Assembly: GCF_030144325.1 (NCBI RefSeq)
Contig: NZ_CP126307.1
Location: 4,368,001 to 4,432,000 of the forward strand
Direction: 5' to 3'
Length of the DNA: 64,000 nt
Origin: Bosea vestrisii
GTDB lineage: Bacteria > Pseudomonadota > Alphaproteobacteria > Rhizobiales > Beijerinckiaceae
The notes under the pieces were generated by a model. The model was not told where the DNA came from, ran no database searches, and was given only the letters and a program-made list of their open reading frames with translations. Both the position numbers and the translations under genes were made by a program. Of this stretch, positions 32,005 to 42,394 are shown in pieces. The number at the start of each line of letters is the position of its first letter. Position 1 is the stretch's first letter.

Positions 32005-33462
32005 TCAGGCCAATACGCGCTGCGCCGGCAGCGACACCGTGAACACTGCGCCGGTTTCTGATGGTTCGAGCGCGATCATGCCGCCATGCAGCCGCACCAG
32101 TTCGGCGGCGATGGCGAGGCCGAGGCCGGTGCCACCGGGATTGACTGAGCCGCGGAAGGCCTGAAACAGGTTGTCGCGCGCCCGCGCCGGCACGCCTGGC
32201 CCGTTATCGGCTATGCGGAGGATGATCTCCTCATGACGCCGACCGGCGCTGATCCTGAGCGCGGGCGTCCGCTCGCCGGCTTCGGCGACGCCGTCGAGCG
32301 CCTGGATCGCATTGCGCATCAGATTGGACAGGACACGCGCCATCTGGTCGGGGTCGCAAGGGGCGATCACCTCGGCCGGTACCTCGTTGGCGAAGACGAT
32401 CGTGCCGTTCTCGCCGAGGCCGAGCAGCTCGGCCTGTTCGGCGACGAGCTGGCGCAGTGCCACGTCGCGCAGCGCCGGGTTGGCCTCGGTGGCCCGGCCA
32501 TAGGCGAGCGTCGCCTGGCAGAAGTCGATGGCGCGTCCGAGCGTCGCGATCAACCGCGGCGCGAAACGCCTTATCTTCGGATCGCGCGTCTCGGTCAGCC
32601 GGTCCGACATCAACTGCGCCGCGGCCAGCATGTTGCGCAGGTCATGGTTGATCTTGCTGACGGCGAGCCCGAGCTCGGCGAGGTGTTTCTTGGCGCGAAG
32701 ATCATCGGCGAGCGTCGCCTGCATGCGCGCCAGCGCCCGCTGTGCTTCGCCGATCTCGTCGGCGCGCTGGGTCGGCTCGATGATCCGGCGCGGGTTTTCC
32801 GGGTCGTGCTCGAACTCCATCACATTGGCGGCGAGATGGCGGATCGGCTGGACGATCAGCCAGTTCAGCGAGAGATAGACCAGCCCCGCCGTCAGGATCG
32901 AGATGATCAGCGTGACCAGCGTCAGGTTGATCGAAAATTTCAGCATGGCGTGGCGCAGCGGCCGCTCGTCGATCACCATCTCGACGAAATCGGCGGCGCC
33001 GACCGCCTGGCCAACCACCCGGATCGGCATCTCGTGCGACGGGCTGACCAGCGTCGCCACCGATTCCACGATCGATTGCATCCAGCTCTGGTCGCGCAGG
33101 TCGACGGTCTTGGCGACCTCGTGCGGCATCGAGTCGAGGCTGAGCAGGCGCCGCGCGCCGCCCACGCGCGCGGCGATGGCGGAGGCGCCGACGCCGGCGA
33201 GCAGCCGCTCCTCGCTGCCCTCGGGCATGCCCTCCGCCGGTGCGCCCTCGAGCACGAGCACGGCGATCTGCGCTGCCGCCAGCCGGTCGTTCAGCCAGTT
33301 GCGCCTGAAGTTCGCGACCGAAGGCAGATAGATCAGCACCTCGGCCAGCATCACGAACAGGATGGTCAGCACGAGCAGCTTGGCCGACAGGCCGAGCTGC
33401 GTCGGCCCGCGCGGAACGCTGATCGACAGGGCGTTGGGATCGAACCGTCTCGGCGACATCAA
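32005..33462 (-). CDS. membrane sensor histidine kinase
   Basis: A 485-residue kinase. It has an N-terminal transmembrane helix (LLVLTILFVMLAEVLIYLP), a periplasmic region to about residue 175, a second helix (LTLVTLIISILTAGLVYLSL), HAMP-like linker QPIRHLAANVMEFE, an atypical H-box KINHDLRNMLAA with His273, and an ATPase domain with NAIQALDG, DNGPGVP and GGTGLGLAIAAELV. The signal is unknown. It starts 8 bp after the flavoprotein gene and is probably cotranscribed with it. No response regulator is adjacent. Confidence 0.92.
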   Translation of the reverse strand: MMSPRRFDPNALSISVPRGPTQLGLSAKLLVLTILFVMLAEVLIYLPSVANFRRNWLNDRLAAAQIAVLVLEGAPAEGMPEGSEERLLAGVGASAIAARVGGARRLLSLDSMPHEVAKTVDLRDQSWMQSIVESVATLVSPSHEMPIRVVGQAVGAADFVEMVIDERPLRHAMLKFSINLTLVTLIISILTAGLVYLSLNWLIVQPIRHLAANVMEFEHDPENPRRIIEPTQRADEIGEAQRALARMQATLADDLRAKKHLAELGLAVSKINHDLRNMLAAAQLMSDRLTETRDPKIRRFAPRLIATLGRAIDFCQATLAYGRATEANPALRDVALRQLVAEQAELLGLGENGTIVFANEVPAEVIAPCDPDQMARVLSNLMRNAIQALDGVAEAGERTPALRISAGRRHEEIILRIADNGPGVPARARDNLFQAFRGSVNPGGTGLGLAIAAELVRLHGGMIALEPSETGAVFTVSLPAQRVLA

Positions 33463-33470
33463 GAGCCAGT

Positions 33471-34916
33471 CTATCCGAAACGGCGCAGAAAGCCGATCAA
33501 TCGGCGAATACCCGGTTTCGCTGCGAGCGGCGTCTGGAAGGAGAGCGCCGCGCGCTGCGAAATCTCGGACAGGCTCTGGGACGGAGCGATGAGCCCGGCC
33601 ATCTCCCTGACATTCATCCGCTTTCGCACGGCCAGGACCCAGGGTGCGATCAGCTCGGCGGCCTGTGCTCCGGCGATGACGACGCCGAGGATGATGCCCT
33701 TGCCGTCGGTCATCAGCTTGATCAGCCCCTCGGCCTGTCTTTCGGCGTGAGCGAGCCCGCTCTCGGCATAGGGCCAGCGCAGCACCTGGATCGCGCCTTG
33801 CGCGCGCGCCTGCGCCTCGCTCAGGCCGACGCTCGCCAATCCCGGTTGGCCGTGAACGGTGCGCGGTACCTGTTCCGGCCTGAAGCGGATGGGCAGACGA
33901 AACAGGGCATTGCGGAGCACGAGCCCGGCCTGATGCTGGGCAGCATGGCTGGACACCATCCCGGCAGCCGCGCCGCCGGCGCAGGCGCCGATGGCGTAGA
34001 TGCGGCGATTGGCGGCGCGCAGCGAGGCGTCGACGATGACGCCTGTATCGTCGCTGCGAACTCCCGCAAGGTCGAGTTCTAGCCCGGCAATGTTCGGCTT
34101 GCGACCGCTTGCGACCAGGAGATGCGTGCCGTCGATGGTGAGGTCGCCGTCGAGGACGAGGCGTGGCCGCTGCCGGTGGCTCTCGGCACGCAGGATCGGC
34201 CGGCTTTCATGCAAGGCGATCCCGTCGCCCAGCAGAGCGCGCCTGAGCACGCCCACCGCTTCAGGATCCTCCTCCGGCAGCAGGCCATCCGGTGCGATCA
34301 GAGTAACATCGCTGCCGAGCGCCCGCATCGCTTGCGCCAGCTCGATAGCCGCCGCGGTACCGCCGAGCATGATCAACCGGTCCGGCCGCTTGGCCAGATC
34401 GAAAATGCTGTCTTCGGTCAGATGGGGGAGGTCGGCGAGACCGGGGATCGAAAGTCGCGTCGGCAGCGAGCCGGTGGCGATGACGAAACGCCGAGCCCTG
34501 ATCACGGTCCCGCCGACATTGATTTGATGGCGGTTCTGGAAGCGCGCTTCGCCCTTGAGCATGAGGACGCCCAGGGCGGTGAGGCGCTCATCCGAGTCGT
34601 TCGCGGCAGCTCTGGCTGCAACCTGGTCGAGACGAGCCCGGACGCGGCCATAATCTGTCTGGCCTGCATCCACCGCGAGGCCGAAGGACATAGCGCTGGC
34701 GACAGCCCGCGCCAGGCCGGCCGCGGCGCGTAAAGCCTGGCCGCGTGCGCCTTCGTTCGGGGGAAGCTCGCTCCCGCCATGCCGAACCAGGACGGTTCGG
34801 ACTCCGAACAATGCAGCGGCCGTCGCGACTGCAAGCCCGCCCGGCCCATGGCCGATGACGCAGATGTCCGGCGTCAGCGGCTCACTGCTGGCTGCTGGGC
34901 TGGCGGTATCGCTCAA
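33471..34916 (-). CDS. FAD-dependent pyridine-nucleotide disulfide oxidoreductase-like protein without redox cysteines
   Basis: About 481 residues with the dihydrolipoamide dehydrogenase/mercuric reductase fold: FAD motif ICVIGHGPGGLAVA, NAD(P) motif MLGGTAAAIELAQAM, the IYAIGACAGG FAD motif and a dimerisation domain. The usual CxxxxC disulfide after the first motif is replaced by SELPPNEGARGQALRAAA. The C-terminal HPxPxxxE motif is IAPSQSLSE, without its histidine. It therefore cannot do classical dithiol chemistry and may be a simple NAD(P)H oxidoreductase. TTG 34916 with GGGAGA before it is the preferred start; the frame is open to 34976. Confidence 0.82.
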   Translation of the reverse strand: MSDTASPAASSEPLTPDICVIGHGPGGLAVATAAALFGVRTVLVRHGGSELPPNEGARGQALRAAAGLARAVASAMSFGLAVDAGQTDYGRVRARLDQVAARAAANDSDERLTALGVLMLKGEARFQNRHQINVGGTVIRARRFVIATGSLPTRLSIPGLADLPHLTEDSIFDLAKRPDRLIMLGGTAAAIELAQAMRALGSDVTLIAPDGLLPEEDPEAVGVLRRALLGDGIALHESRPILRAESHRQRPRLVLDGDLTIDGTHLLVASGRKPNIAGLELDLAGVRSDDTGVIVDASLRAANRRIYAIGACAGGAAAGMVSSHAAQHQAGLVLRNALFRLPIRFRPEQVPRTVHGQPGLASVGLSEAQARAQGAIQVLRWPYAESGLAHAERQAEGLIKLMTDGKGIILGVVIAGAQAAELIAPWVLAVRKRMNVREMAGLIAPSQSLSEISQRAALSFQTPLAAKPGIRRLIGFLRRFG

Positions 34917-35042
34917 GCCGCGTCTCCCGGTCGCTGTCCTGCAGGTGCAGATGCGTTGCCGCACCGGCGGAATCAAGCACGCCGTTACGATACCAGGGCG
35001 GAAACGGCCGATTCCAGCAGGACGATGGCCTGGCGCCGGCGC

Positions 35043-37400
35043 TCAGGCGATCTTGCGGGGCTCGTCCTTGCCGAACTCCGACACCGGCTGCGGCCGGCCG
35101 AACAGGTAGCCTTGCGCCCGCTGGGCGCCGAGCAACTGCACCGCCATGCGCTGCGCTTCCGTCTCGATCCCCTCGACGACCACGTTCATCGACAGGCGCC
35201 GGGCGAGCTGGCACACCGCCTCGATCACGGCCTTCGAGGCCTCGTCGCTATTGACGTCACGGCTGAAGCTCTGGTCGATCTTCACCTGCGAGAACGGATA
35301 GGTCGAGAGATAGGCGAGTGAGGAATAGCCCGTCCCAAAATCGTCGAGCGCGAACTTCACGCCGATCGCGCGCAGCTCGTTGATGACCTCGAGCGTCGTC
35401 TTGTTGTCCTCGATCAGCAGCGATTCCGTCACCTCGAGCGTCAGCCGACCAGGCGCGAGATGGGAAAGCAGCAGCGCATTCTTCACGGTTTCGACGATGC
35501 GGCGGGGCTCGCGGAACTGCAGCGGCGAGATGTTGACGGAGACGCCGACGCCATCGGGCCATTTTGCCGCATCGCGGCAGGCCTGGCGAATCGCCCAGTC
35601 GCCCATTCCGGCAATCAGGCCCGATTGTTCGGCGATCGGGATGAAAACGCCGGGCGGGACCATGCCGCGCGTCGGGTGCCGCCAGCGCATCAGCGCCTCG
35701 CGCGTCACGATCTCCTGCGTGCGCAGCTCGATGATCGGCTGGTAGTACAGCTCGAGCACGCCGTCGGCACTGGCCTGGCGCAGATCGAGCTCGATCTCGT
35801 GGCGTTCGAGCATCTCTTCCGCCATGGCGGGGTCGAAGAAGGTAGCGGTGTTGCGGCCGGCTCCCTTCGCCTTGTACAGCGCCGTGTCGGCATGGCGCAG
35901 CAGGTCGGCCGGCGTGGCGCCGTCCACCGGCGCCAGCGCGATGCCGATGCTGGCGGTGACATAGACGGTCTTGGTCTCGAGCTCGAAGGCCCGATCCATC
36001 GACTCGATCATGCGTTGCGCGATCATCCTGACCGTCGCGATATCGGTCGCCGGCAGGATCAGCACGAACTCGTCCCCGCCGAAGCGTGCCAGCAGGTCGT
36101 TGTGGCGGATCGCGCTTTTCAGGCGCGCGGCGGTCTGAATCAGGACCCGGTCGCCGATATCGTGGCCGAGATTGTCGTTGACCTGCTTGAAGCCGTCGAG
36201 GTCGATATAAAGCAGCGCGAAGGTCTCGCCGGTCCGCTCGTGGCGACGGAAGGCGTCGGCCAGTTGCGTGTTGAACTCGAAACGGTTGGCGAGTCCGGTC
36301 AGCTCGTCGAAGCGCGCCATCTGCTCGATCCGCGCCTCGGTCGCCTTCCGCTCGGTCGCATCCTCGGTCAGCATCAGCACGCCGCCTTCGGCCGCGGGGG
36401 CAATGGTGACGACGAGCATCCGGCCGTTGCGCGACTGCAATTCATAGACGGCCGCCTGCTGCGCCGTCCGGACGCCGTCGAGCGCAGCCTTGATGTCGCG
36501 CACCTGTTCCGGCGTCATCACCTGCCGCTCGACCAGGAAACGGGCGATCGCCGTGATCGGCGTGCCCGGCAGCGCCAGCGTCTCAGGAACCCCGTAGAGA
36601 GCGGCATGAGGCGCGTTCGAGACCGCAAGATCGAGCTTGCGGTCGAACATCGCCAGCCCATGGATCATCGTGTTGAGCGCCGCGTCGAGCGTCAGGTTCT
36701 GCGAGCGCAGGGCGGTCGCCAGGGCCTTGGATTGCTTGGTCGCGTCGCTGAGCGCCAGCAGGTTGCGGTGCAGCGAGTTGGTGATCGCGATATTGGCGCC
36801 GACATAGAGGAAAGCGAAGTAGCCGATGTACTGGTAGTACGGATTTTGCGCCTGAATCAGGCCGATCGCCATCGGTACACAGAAGGTCAGGAGCTGGACG
36901 GCGACGAATTTCGGCCGTCCAGCATTGCGCGCGACATAGCCGGATGCGAGCGCGATCGTCGAGGACACTGAGGTGATGTGAGCGGCGGGGTCGTCGGTCC
37001 AGGCCAGCGCGGCATAGCAGCTAAAGCCGAGGACCGCGCTGAATACGGTCGCCCCCAAGAAATACTCCCGGTCCCAGCGCCTGGTCTGCGCCAGAGTATC
37101 CTCGGAATGGTCGAGCCGGCGATAACGGACCACCGTAATGATCCGCATGACGACGACCAGCGCGACGCCAAGCGTCAGCGCCATGAACAACTCGGCCCTG
37201 GTGGCAATCCAGCACAGGAACGGCGTGAGGATACCGGCGATACCGCCGGGGATGATCGAGCCCGGCGAGGAGAACAGCGAAGAGACGAGCAGGCGATAAT
37301 CGACAAGGTCGACCGCGTTCCGGCCGTCATGCCCGGCCGGCTGTCCCGCGATCGTCCTGTCTGCGCTGGCGTCGCGCAACCGGTTCGGCACTCCCGCCAT
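35043..37400 (-). CDS. membrane PAS-GGDEF-EAL cyclic-di-GMP enzyme
   Basis: About 785 residues. An N-terminal membrane region of several helices comes first (GIAGILTPFLCW, LFMALTLGVALVVVMRII, FSAVLGFSCYAALAW). A PAS domain follows (LDAALNTMIHGLAMFDRKLDL), then a diguanylate cyclase domain with the intact active site FGGDEFV and a phosphodiesterase domain with EAL (REALMRWRHP), NISPLQF, EVTESLL, DDFGTGYSS and EGIET, all catalytic residues in place. It could both make and degrade c-di-GMP. ATG 37400 follows CAGGAGCGG. The RpfF-like gene is immediately upstream on the same strand. Confidence 0.94.
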   Translation of the reverse strand: MAGVPNRLRDASADRTIAGQPAGHDGRNAVDLVDYRLLVSSLFSSPGSIIPGGIAGILTPFLCWIATRAELFMALTLGVALVVVMRIITVVRYRRLDHSEDTLAQTRRWDREYFLGATVFSAVLGFSCYAALAWTDDPAAHITSVSSTIALASGYVARNAGRPKFVAVQLLTFCVPMAIGLIQAQNPYYQYIGYFAFLYVGANIAITNSLHRNLLALSDATKQSKALATALRSQNLTLDAALNTMIHGLAMFDRKLDLAVSNAPHAALYGVPETLALPGTPITAIARFLVERQVMTPEQVRDIKAALDGVRTAQQAAVYELQSRNGRMLVVTIAPAAEGGVLMLTEDATERKATEARIEQMARFDELTGLANRFEFNTQLADAFRRHERTGETFALLYIDLDGFKQVNDNLGHDIGDRVLIQTAARLKSAIRHNDLLARFGGDEFVLILPATDIATVRMIAQRMIESMDRAFELETKTVYVTASIGIALAPVDGATPADLLRHADTALYKAKGAGRNTATFFDPAMAEEMLERHEIELDLRQASADGVLELYYQPIIELRTQEIVTREALMRWRHPTRGMVPPGVFIPIAEQSGLIAGMGDWAIRQACRDAAKWPDGVGVSVNISPLQFREPRRIVETVKNALLLSHLAPGRLTLEVTESLLIEDNKTTLEVINELRAIGVKFALDDFGTGYSSLAYLSTYPFSQVKIDQSFSRDVNSDEASKAVIEAVCQLARRLSMNVVVEGIETEAQRMAVQLLGAQRAQGYLFGRPQPVSEFGKDEPRKIA

Positions 37401-37529
37401 CCGCTCCTGCCTTTTGACGGTCTCCGGAGAGGCGGTTGAACGACCTATCCTATGCCGCGTCACCTAACGGCTTTAAGAGGGAAAGGTAAAAGTTTCATGA
37501 GAGTTACACGGCGGAGTCGCACAATCCTT

Positions 37530-37556
37530 GCGAACGCCGGCATGGCCGGCGTTCGC
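37530..37556. terminator. strong hairpin between the rpfF-like and GGDEF-EAL genes
   Basis: GCGAACGCCGGC (37530-37541) and GCCGGCGTTCGC (37545-37556) form a perfect 12-bp stem with a 3-base loop, 10 bp after the rpfF-like stop codon. There is no T-run, so it may stabilise or attenuate rather than fully end the transcript. Confidence 0.5.
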
Positions 37557-37566
37557 TGCGGCCTGC

Positions 37567-38529
37567 TCAGGCTACGCCGACGCCGGCGAACCGGTCTTCC
37601 GGGGCCCGCTGATAGACGCGCGAGAGCATGCGATCCTGCGTCTGGGCGATACGCTGCAGCTTCGAGATCGCGCTCGGGTGCAGGCGCAGCATGCAGTCGG
37701 TCCAGAGTTGGCCGAGATATTCGAGTTCCTCGCGCAGATTGCCGGCGCGGCGGTTGAAGGCCGAGAACAATGCTGTCCTGGCGGCGTGGATTGGCAGCGA
37801 GTCGGCGGCGTATTTGCGGAGCCAGTCCTCGCCCGTGCCGGCCGGCACCACTGCCTCCAGCCCGCCCGCAGCCATGAACTCGGCCGCGCTCATCTCCTCG
37901 CCCGATTGCAGCATGTGCTCGGCTGCACGTTGCCCCATCCGGCGCGACAGCAGCCCGACGGCCGTGATCGGGAAGTGGTTGAACTTGATCTCCGGGTAGA
38001 CGAACGAAGCCTGCTCCTCGGCGATCATGACGTTGCATGAGCGCGGCGCATCGATGCCGCCGCCGATCGCCTTGGCGTGGATCGTCGACAGCGTGACGAC
38101 CATGCCGTTGAGGCCGCTGGCGTTGCGCAGCGCGTCCTCGACCGAGAGCCGGGCGTATTCCGCCAGCGCCGGGCGGTCGTTCTTGGCGAGGCAGTCGAGA
38201 TAGAAGTCGAGATCGCCGCCGAGGGTGAAGAACGGCCCCGTGCCGCGGAAGGCGAGGAAGCGCACCGGGGCGTTGTGATATTGCTCCGGCGCACCCCAGA
38301 GATCGATGATCGCCTGCTGAATTTTGCCGAGGCTCTCGAGCAACTGCAGCGTGAAGACCGGCTTCAGCTCCGGCTTGATGGTGACCCAGAGCAGGCGCAG
38401 CTCCGGCTCATAGGCGAGCTGAACCTCCGGCAGGAAGCCGGCGTGGTGGCGGATCGCCTCGATCACGTCGCCGTTGGTGAGCTCGGCAGCGGCCTGGCCG
38501 CCAGCCGTGGGTGCATAGCTCTGAAACAT
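37567..38529 (-). CDS. crotonase-family protein related to RpfF (DSF synthase)
   Basis: A 320-residue enoyl-CoA hydratase/crotonase-fold protein. RpfF-like landmarks are FRGTGPFFTLGGDLDFYLDCL, AIGGGIDAPRSCNVMIAEE and VYPEIKFNHFPITAVGLLSRR. RpfF makes cis-2-unsaturated fatty acid signals from acyl-ACP using two glutamates (Glu141 and Glu161 in Xanthomonas). The equivalent positions here are Asp160 and Glu180, with the same spacing of 20. The first change is conservative but may alter activity. ATG 38529 (MFQSYAPTAGG) follows GGAGACAGGACG. It is upstream of a membrane GGDEF-EAL gene on the same strand. Acting as a DSF synthase is an inference. Confidence 0.8.
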   Translation of the reverse strand: MFQSYAPTAGGQAAAELTNGDVIEAIRHHAGFLPEVQLAYEPELRLLWVTIKPELKPVFTLQLLESLGKIQQAIIDLWGAPEQYHNAPVRFLAFRGTGPFFTLGGDLDFYLDCLAKNDRPALAEYARLSVEDALRNASGLNGMVVTLSTIHAKAIGGGIDAPRSCNVMIAEEQASFVYPEIKFNHFPITAVGLLSRRMGQRAAEHMLQSGEEMSAAEFMAAGGLEAVVPAGTGEDWLRKYAADSLPIHAARTALFSAFNRRAGNLREELEYLGQLWTDCMLRLHPSAISKLQRIAQTQDRMLSRVYQRAPEDRFAGVGVA

Positions 38530-39049
38530 CGTCCTGTCTCCGCCTCGCATCGCACCCCTCGACGCCGCCGAGGGTAGACAAAGTTAATGATCTGTAAACG
38601 CAAACCGCCGGAAATGGTTAATTTACTTAAGTTTTATCGGTTACGTCTCAAGTCGGCTCACCAGCGAGAACCGCGCCCTTCGACTGTTTCGCCAGCGCCG
38701 TCTCGTTACCCTCGATGCACGCAATGGGCGTGCCACCGTACCACCATTCGGTCAGGGTTGCCGAGATAAGGAAAATTTTACCAATCGAGACAGGGCCTTG
38801 CGTCGCTTCCCAGCGCGTCGGGCGTTGGCATCTTCAGCGGCGCGCCCACAACCGCGGGAGGTTGGCCCGATGACGGTGCGGAACAGGGATGTTCCATCCC
38901 GAGACCCACGGCGCCGCAGTTGTGCCGCAATCGACCGTGCTAAGAAGAGGCGTCCCGGCGGACCGGCCTTGTCCGGACCCGGCCGAGCCGCTAACCATGA
39001 AGCAACGCCCACCGCCGAACGGCTGCGGGTATTCCGACGAGCTGACGCC
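38530..39049. other. 520-bp intergenic region between the rpfF-like gene and the murA operon
   Basis: No supported gene. The first 120 bp are unusually AT-rich and hold a TTAA-N7-TAAAC element (38584-38599) and an ATGGTTAA (38614-38621), both resembling CtrA half-sites, in front of the rpfF-like start. The rest reads as low-quality arginine-rich frames on both strands, with no homology recognised. Confidence 0.5.
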
Positions 39050-39214
39050 TTGAGCCGCCAGACCGAAGCCGATGATGAGAGAAGGGCGCGCCTCGCTGCC
39101 GCCCTTCGCGAGAATCTGAAGCGCCGCAAGGCGCAGGCCCGGGCTCGGCGCACCTCGGACACGCCGGCCGAGGATCAGCTACCGCCCGCCCAGGCCGAAC
39201 CTCCCCGGTCCTGA
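39050..39214 (+). CDS. small conserved basic protein upstream of murA
   Basis: A 54-residue reading frame from TTG 39050 contains ERRARLAAALRENLKRRKAQ, a pattern seen in short charged proteins that precede murA in many Hyphomicrobiales. It is strongly basic in the middle and acidic at both ends. The start is uncertain because the frame is open well upstream. Function is unknown. It lies 51 bp before murA and is probably in the same operon. Confidence 0.6.
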   Translation: MSRQTEADDERRARLAAALRENLKRRKAQARARRTSDTPAEDQLPPAQAEPPRS

Positions 39215-39265
39215 TCCCCCTTTCTGGCCGGCGCCCGCCGCCGGCCGTCCTGCAGGACGAGCCCA

Positions 39266-40555
<1,290 letters not shown>

Positions 40556-40586
40556 CGCAAGGCTACGCCCCCGCCAGATAAAGCGC

Positions 40587-41030
40587 ATGTCCGATCCCGT
40601 CGCCGAGCCGCTGAGACTGATTGCGCTGGATGCCGAAGATCTGTCGGTGATCTCGGCACATCTGCAGGATGCGGTGTTGAAGCGCGGAGATATCGCCTAT
40701 CTGCCGGCCGAGAAGCGTTTTGCCCTGGCGTTGCGCCGCTTCGACTGGGAGGGCGCGACGCAGGGCCAGAAGCGCCGCCGGCTCTCTGCCCTGCATTTCG
40801 AGCGCGTGACGGCCGCGCGCAGCACGAAGATCGCGGCGGGCGAGGGCGCGGTGCTTAGTCTGCTCGCCGTCACCTTCGCCGAGAGCGATGGGCCGGCCGG
40901 CCAAGTCACCCTGCATTTCTCCGATGGCGCCGCCATTCGTCTCGATGTCGAATGCATTGAGGCGCAGATGAAGGATCTGGGCCCGATCTGGGAAGCCGTC
41001 GCGACGCCTGCCCATCCGGACGCCGGCTGA
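40587..41030 (+). CDS. DUF2948 protein
   Basis: This 147-residue protein begins MSDPVAEPLRLIALDAEDL and has the DUF2948 core: SAHLQDAVLKRGDIAYLP, FALALRRFDWE and CIEAQMKDLGPIWE. Its function is unknown. It is found almost always between murA and hisD in Alphaproteobacteria. ATG 40587 was chosen 31 bp after the murA stop codon. Confidence 0.9.
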   Translation: MSDPVAEPLRLIALDAEDLSVISAHLQDAVLKRGDIAYLPAEKRFALALRRFDWEGATQGQKRRRLSALHFERVTAARSTKIAAGEGAVLSLLAVTFAESDGPAGQVTLHFSDGAAIRLDVECIEAQMKDLGPIWEAVATPAHPDAG

Positions 41031-41053
41031 CCCTCCTTCGGACAGGATTTCCG

Positions 41054-42346
41054 ATGCCGATCAGGCTTGACGCACGCGACGCTGGCTTTGAGCGGGAGTT
41101 CACCACTCTGCTCGCGATGAAGCGCGAGGTCTCCGAGGATGTCGATCAGGTCGCAGCCGCGATCATCGCCGATGTCCGCGCCCGCGGCGATGCGGCCTTG
41201 ATCGAGTACACCGAGCGTTTCGACAAGCTCTCGCTGACGCCGCAGACCCTGCGCGTCACCGACAGCGAGGTCGAGGCGGCGGTGGCGGCCTGTACGCACG
41301 AGCAGCTCGATGCGCTCGAAACGGCCCGCTCCCGGATCGAGACCTATCACCTGCGCCAGAAGCCGGCCGATTCCTGGTCGCGCGATGCGCTCGGCGTCGA
41401 GAGCGGCTGGCGCTGGAGCGCGATCGAGGCCGTCGGCCTCTACGTCCCGGGCGGCACGGCGAGCTATCCCTCGTCCGTTTTGATGAACGCGATTCCCGCC
41501 AAGGTCGCTGGCGTCGAGCGCCTCGTCATGGTCGCGCCGACGCCGCGCGGCGAAGGTAATCCGCTGGTGCTCGCTGCGGCGAAGCTCGCCGGCATCGACG
41601 AGATCTATCGTATCGGCGGGGCTCAGGCGGTCGCCGCGCTTGCCTACGGGACCGGGACGATCGCGCCCGTCGCCAAGATCGTCGGCCCCGGCAACGCCTA
41701 TGTCGCCGCCGCCAAGCGCCGTGTCTTCGGCACGGTCGGCATCGACATGATCGCCGGCCCGTCCGAGGTGCTGGTCCTGGCCGATGCGAGCGCCAATCCC
41801 GACTGGATCGCCGCCGATCTCCTCGCCCAGGCAGAGCATGACACCGCCGCCCAGTCGATCCTGATCACCGACGATGCCGCGCTTGCCGATGCGGTCGAGC
41901 GCGCGGTCGAAGGCCAGCTCAGGACCTTGCCGCGCGCCGAGATCGCCGGGGCGAGCTGGCGCGATTTCGGCGCAGTCATCCTGGTCGGGACGCTCGACGC
42001 GGCGGTCCCGCTGGTCAACCGGCTGGCGCCGGAGCATCTGGAGATCATCGCCGCCGAACCGGAGCGCCTGGCGGGACGCATCCGCAATGCCGGCGCGATC
42101 TTCCTCGGCGGGCATACGCCCGAGGCGATCGGCGACTATGTCGGCGGCTCGAACCATGTCCTGCCGACAGCGCGCTCGGCGCGCTTCTCCTCGGGGCTCG
42201 GCGTACCCGATTTCATGAAGCGGACCTCGCTTCTGAGGTGCGGGGTGGACGGGTTGCGTGCACTCTCCGGCGCCGCGGTCGCGCTCGCCGAGTCCGAGGG
42301 CTTGCAGGCCCATGCGCGTTCCGTGACGATCCGACTCAACGGCTGA
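41054..42346 (+). CDS. hisD: histidinol dehydrogenase
   Basis: A 430-residue zinc enzyme that oxidises histidinol to histidine in two NAD-dependent steps, the last of histidine synthesis. Landmarks are LYVPGGTASYPSSVLMNAIPA, GGAQAVAALAYGTGT, VGPGNAYVAAAKR, IDMIAGPSEVLVLAD, AEHDTAAQS (metal ligands) and GGSNHVLPTARSARF. The length matches the family. It lies 23 bp after DUF2948. Confidence 0.97.
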   Translation: MPIRLDARDAGFEREFTTLLAMKREVSEDVDQVAAAIIADVRARGDAALIEYTERFDKLSLTPQTLRVTDSEVEAAVAACTHEQLDALETARSRIETYHLRQKPADSWSRDALGVESGWRWSAIEAVGLYVPGGTASYPSSVLMNAIPAKVAGVERLVMVAPTPRGEGNPLVLAAAKLAGIDEIYRIGGAQAVAALAYGTGTIAPVAKIVGPGNAYVAAAKRRVFGTVGIDMIAGPSEVLVLADASANPDWIAADLLAQAEHDTAAQSILITDDAALADAVERAVEGQLRTLPRAEIAGASWRDFGAVILVGTLDAAVPLVNRLAPEHLEIIAAEPERLAGRIRNAGAIFLGGHTPEAIGDYVGGSNHVLPTARSARFSSGLGVPDFMKRTSLLRCGVDGLRALSGAAVALAESEGLQAHARSVTIRLNG

Positions 42347-42394
42347 CGTCGAGCGCGGCGATTCTGCGTTCGCGACCGGCTGCGCGGAGGATAC

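Noticed and set aside
38752..39162. Arginine-rich frames on both strands between the rpfF-like gene and murA
   Set aside because: No homology, no ribosome site; only the C-terminal 54 residues of the plus-strand frame look conserved, and only that part was kept.
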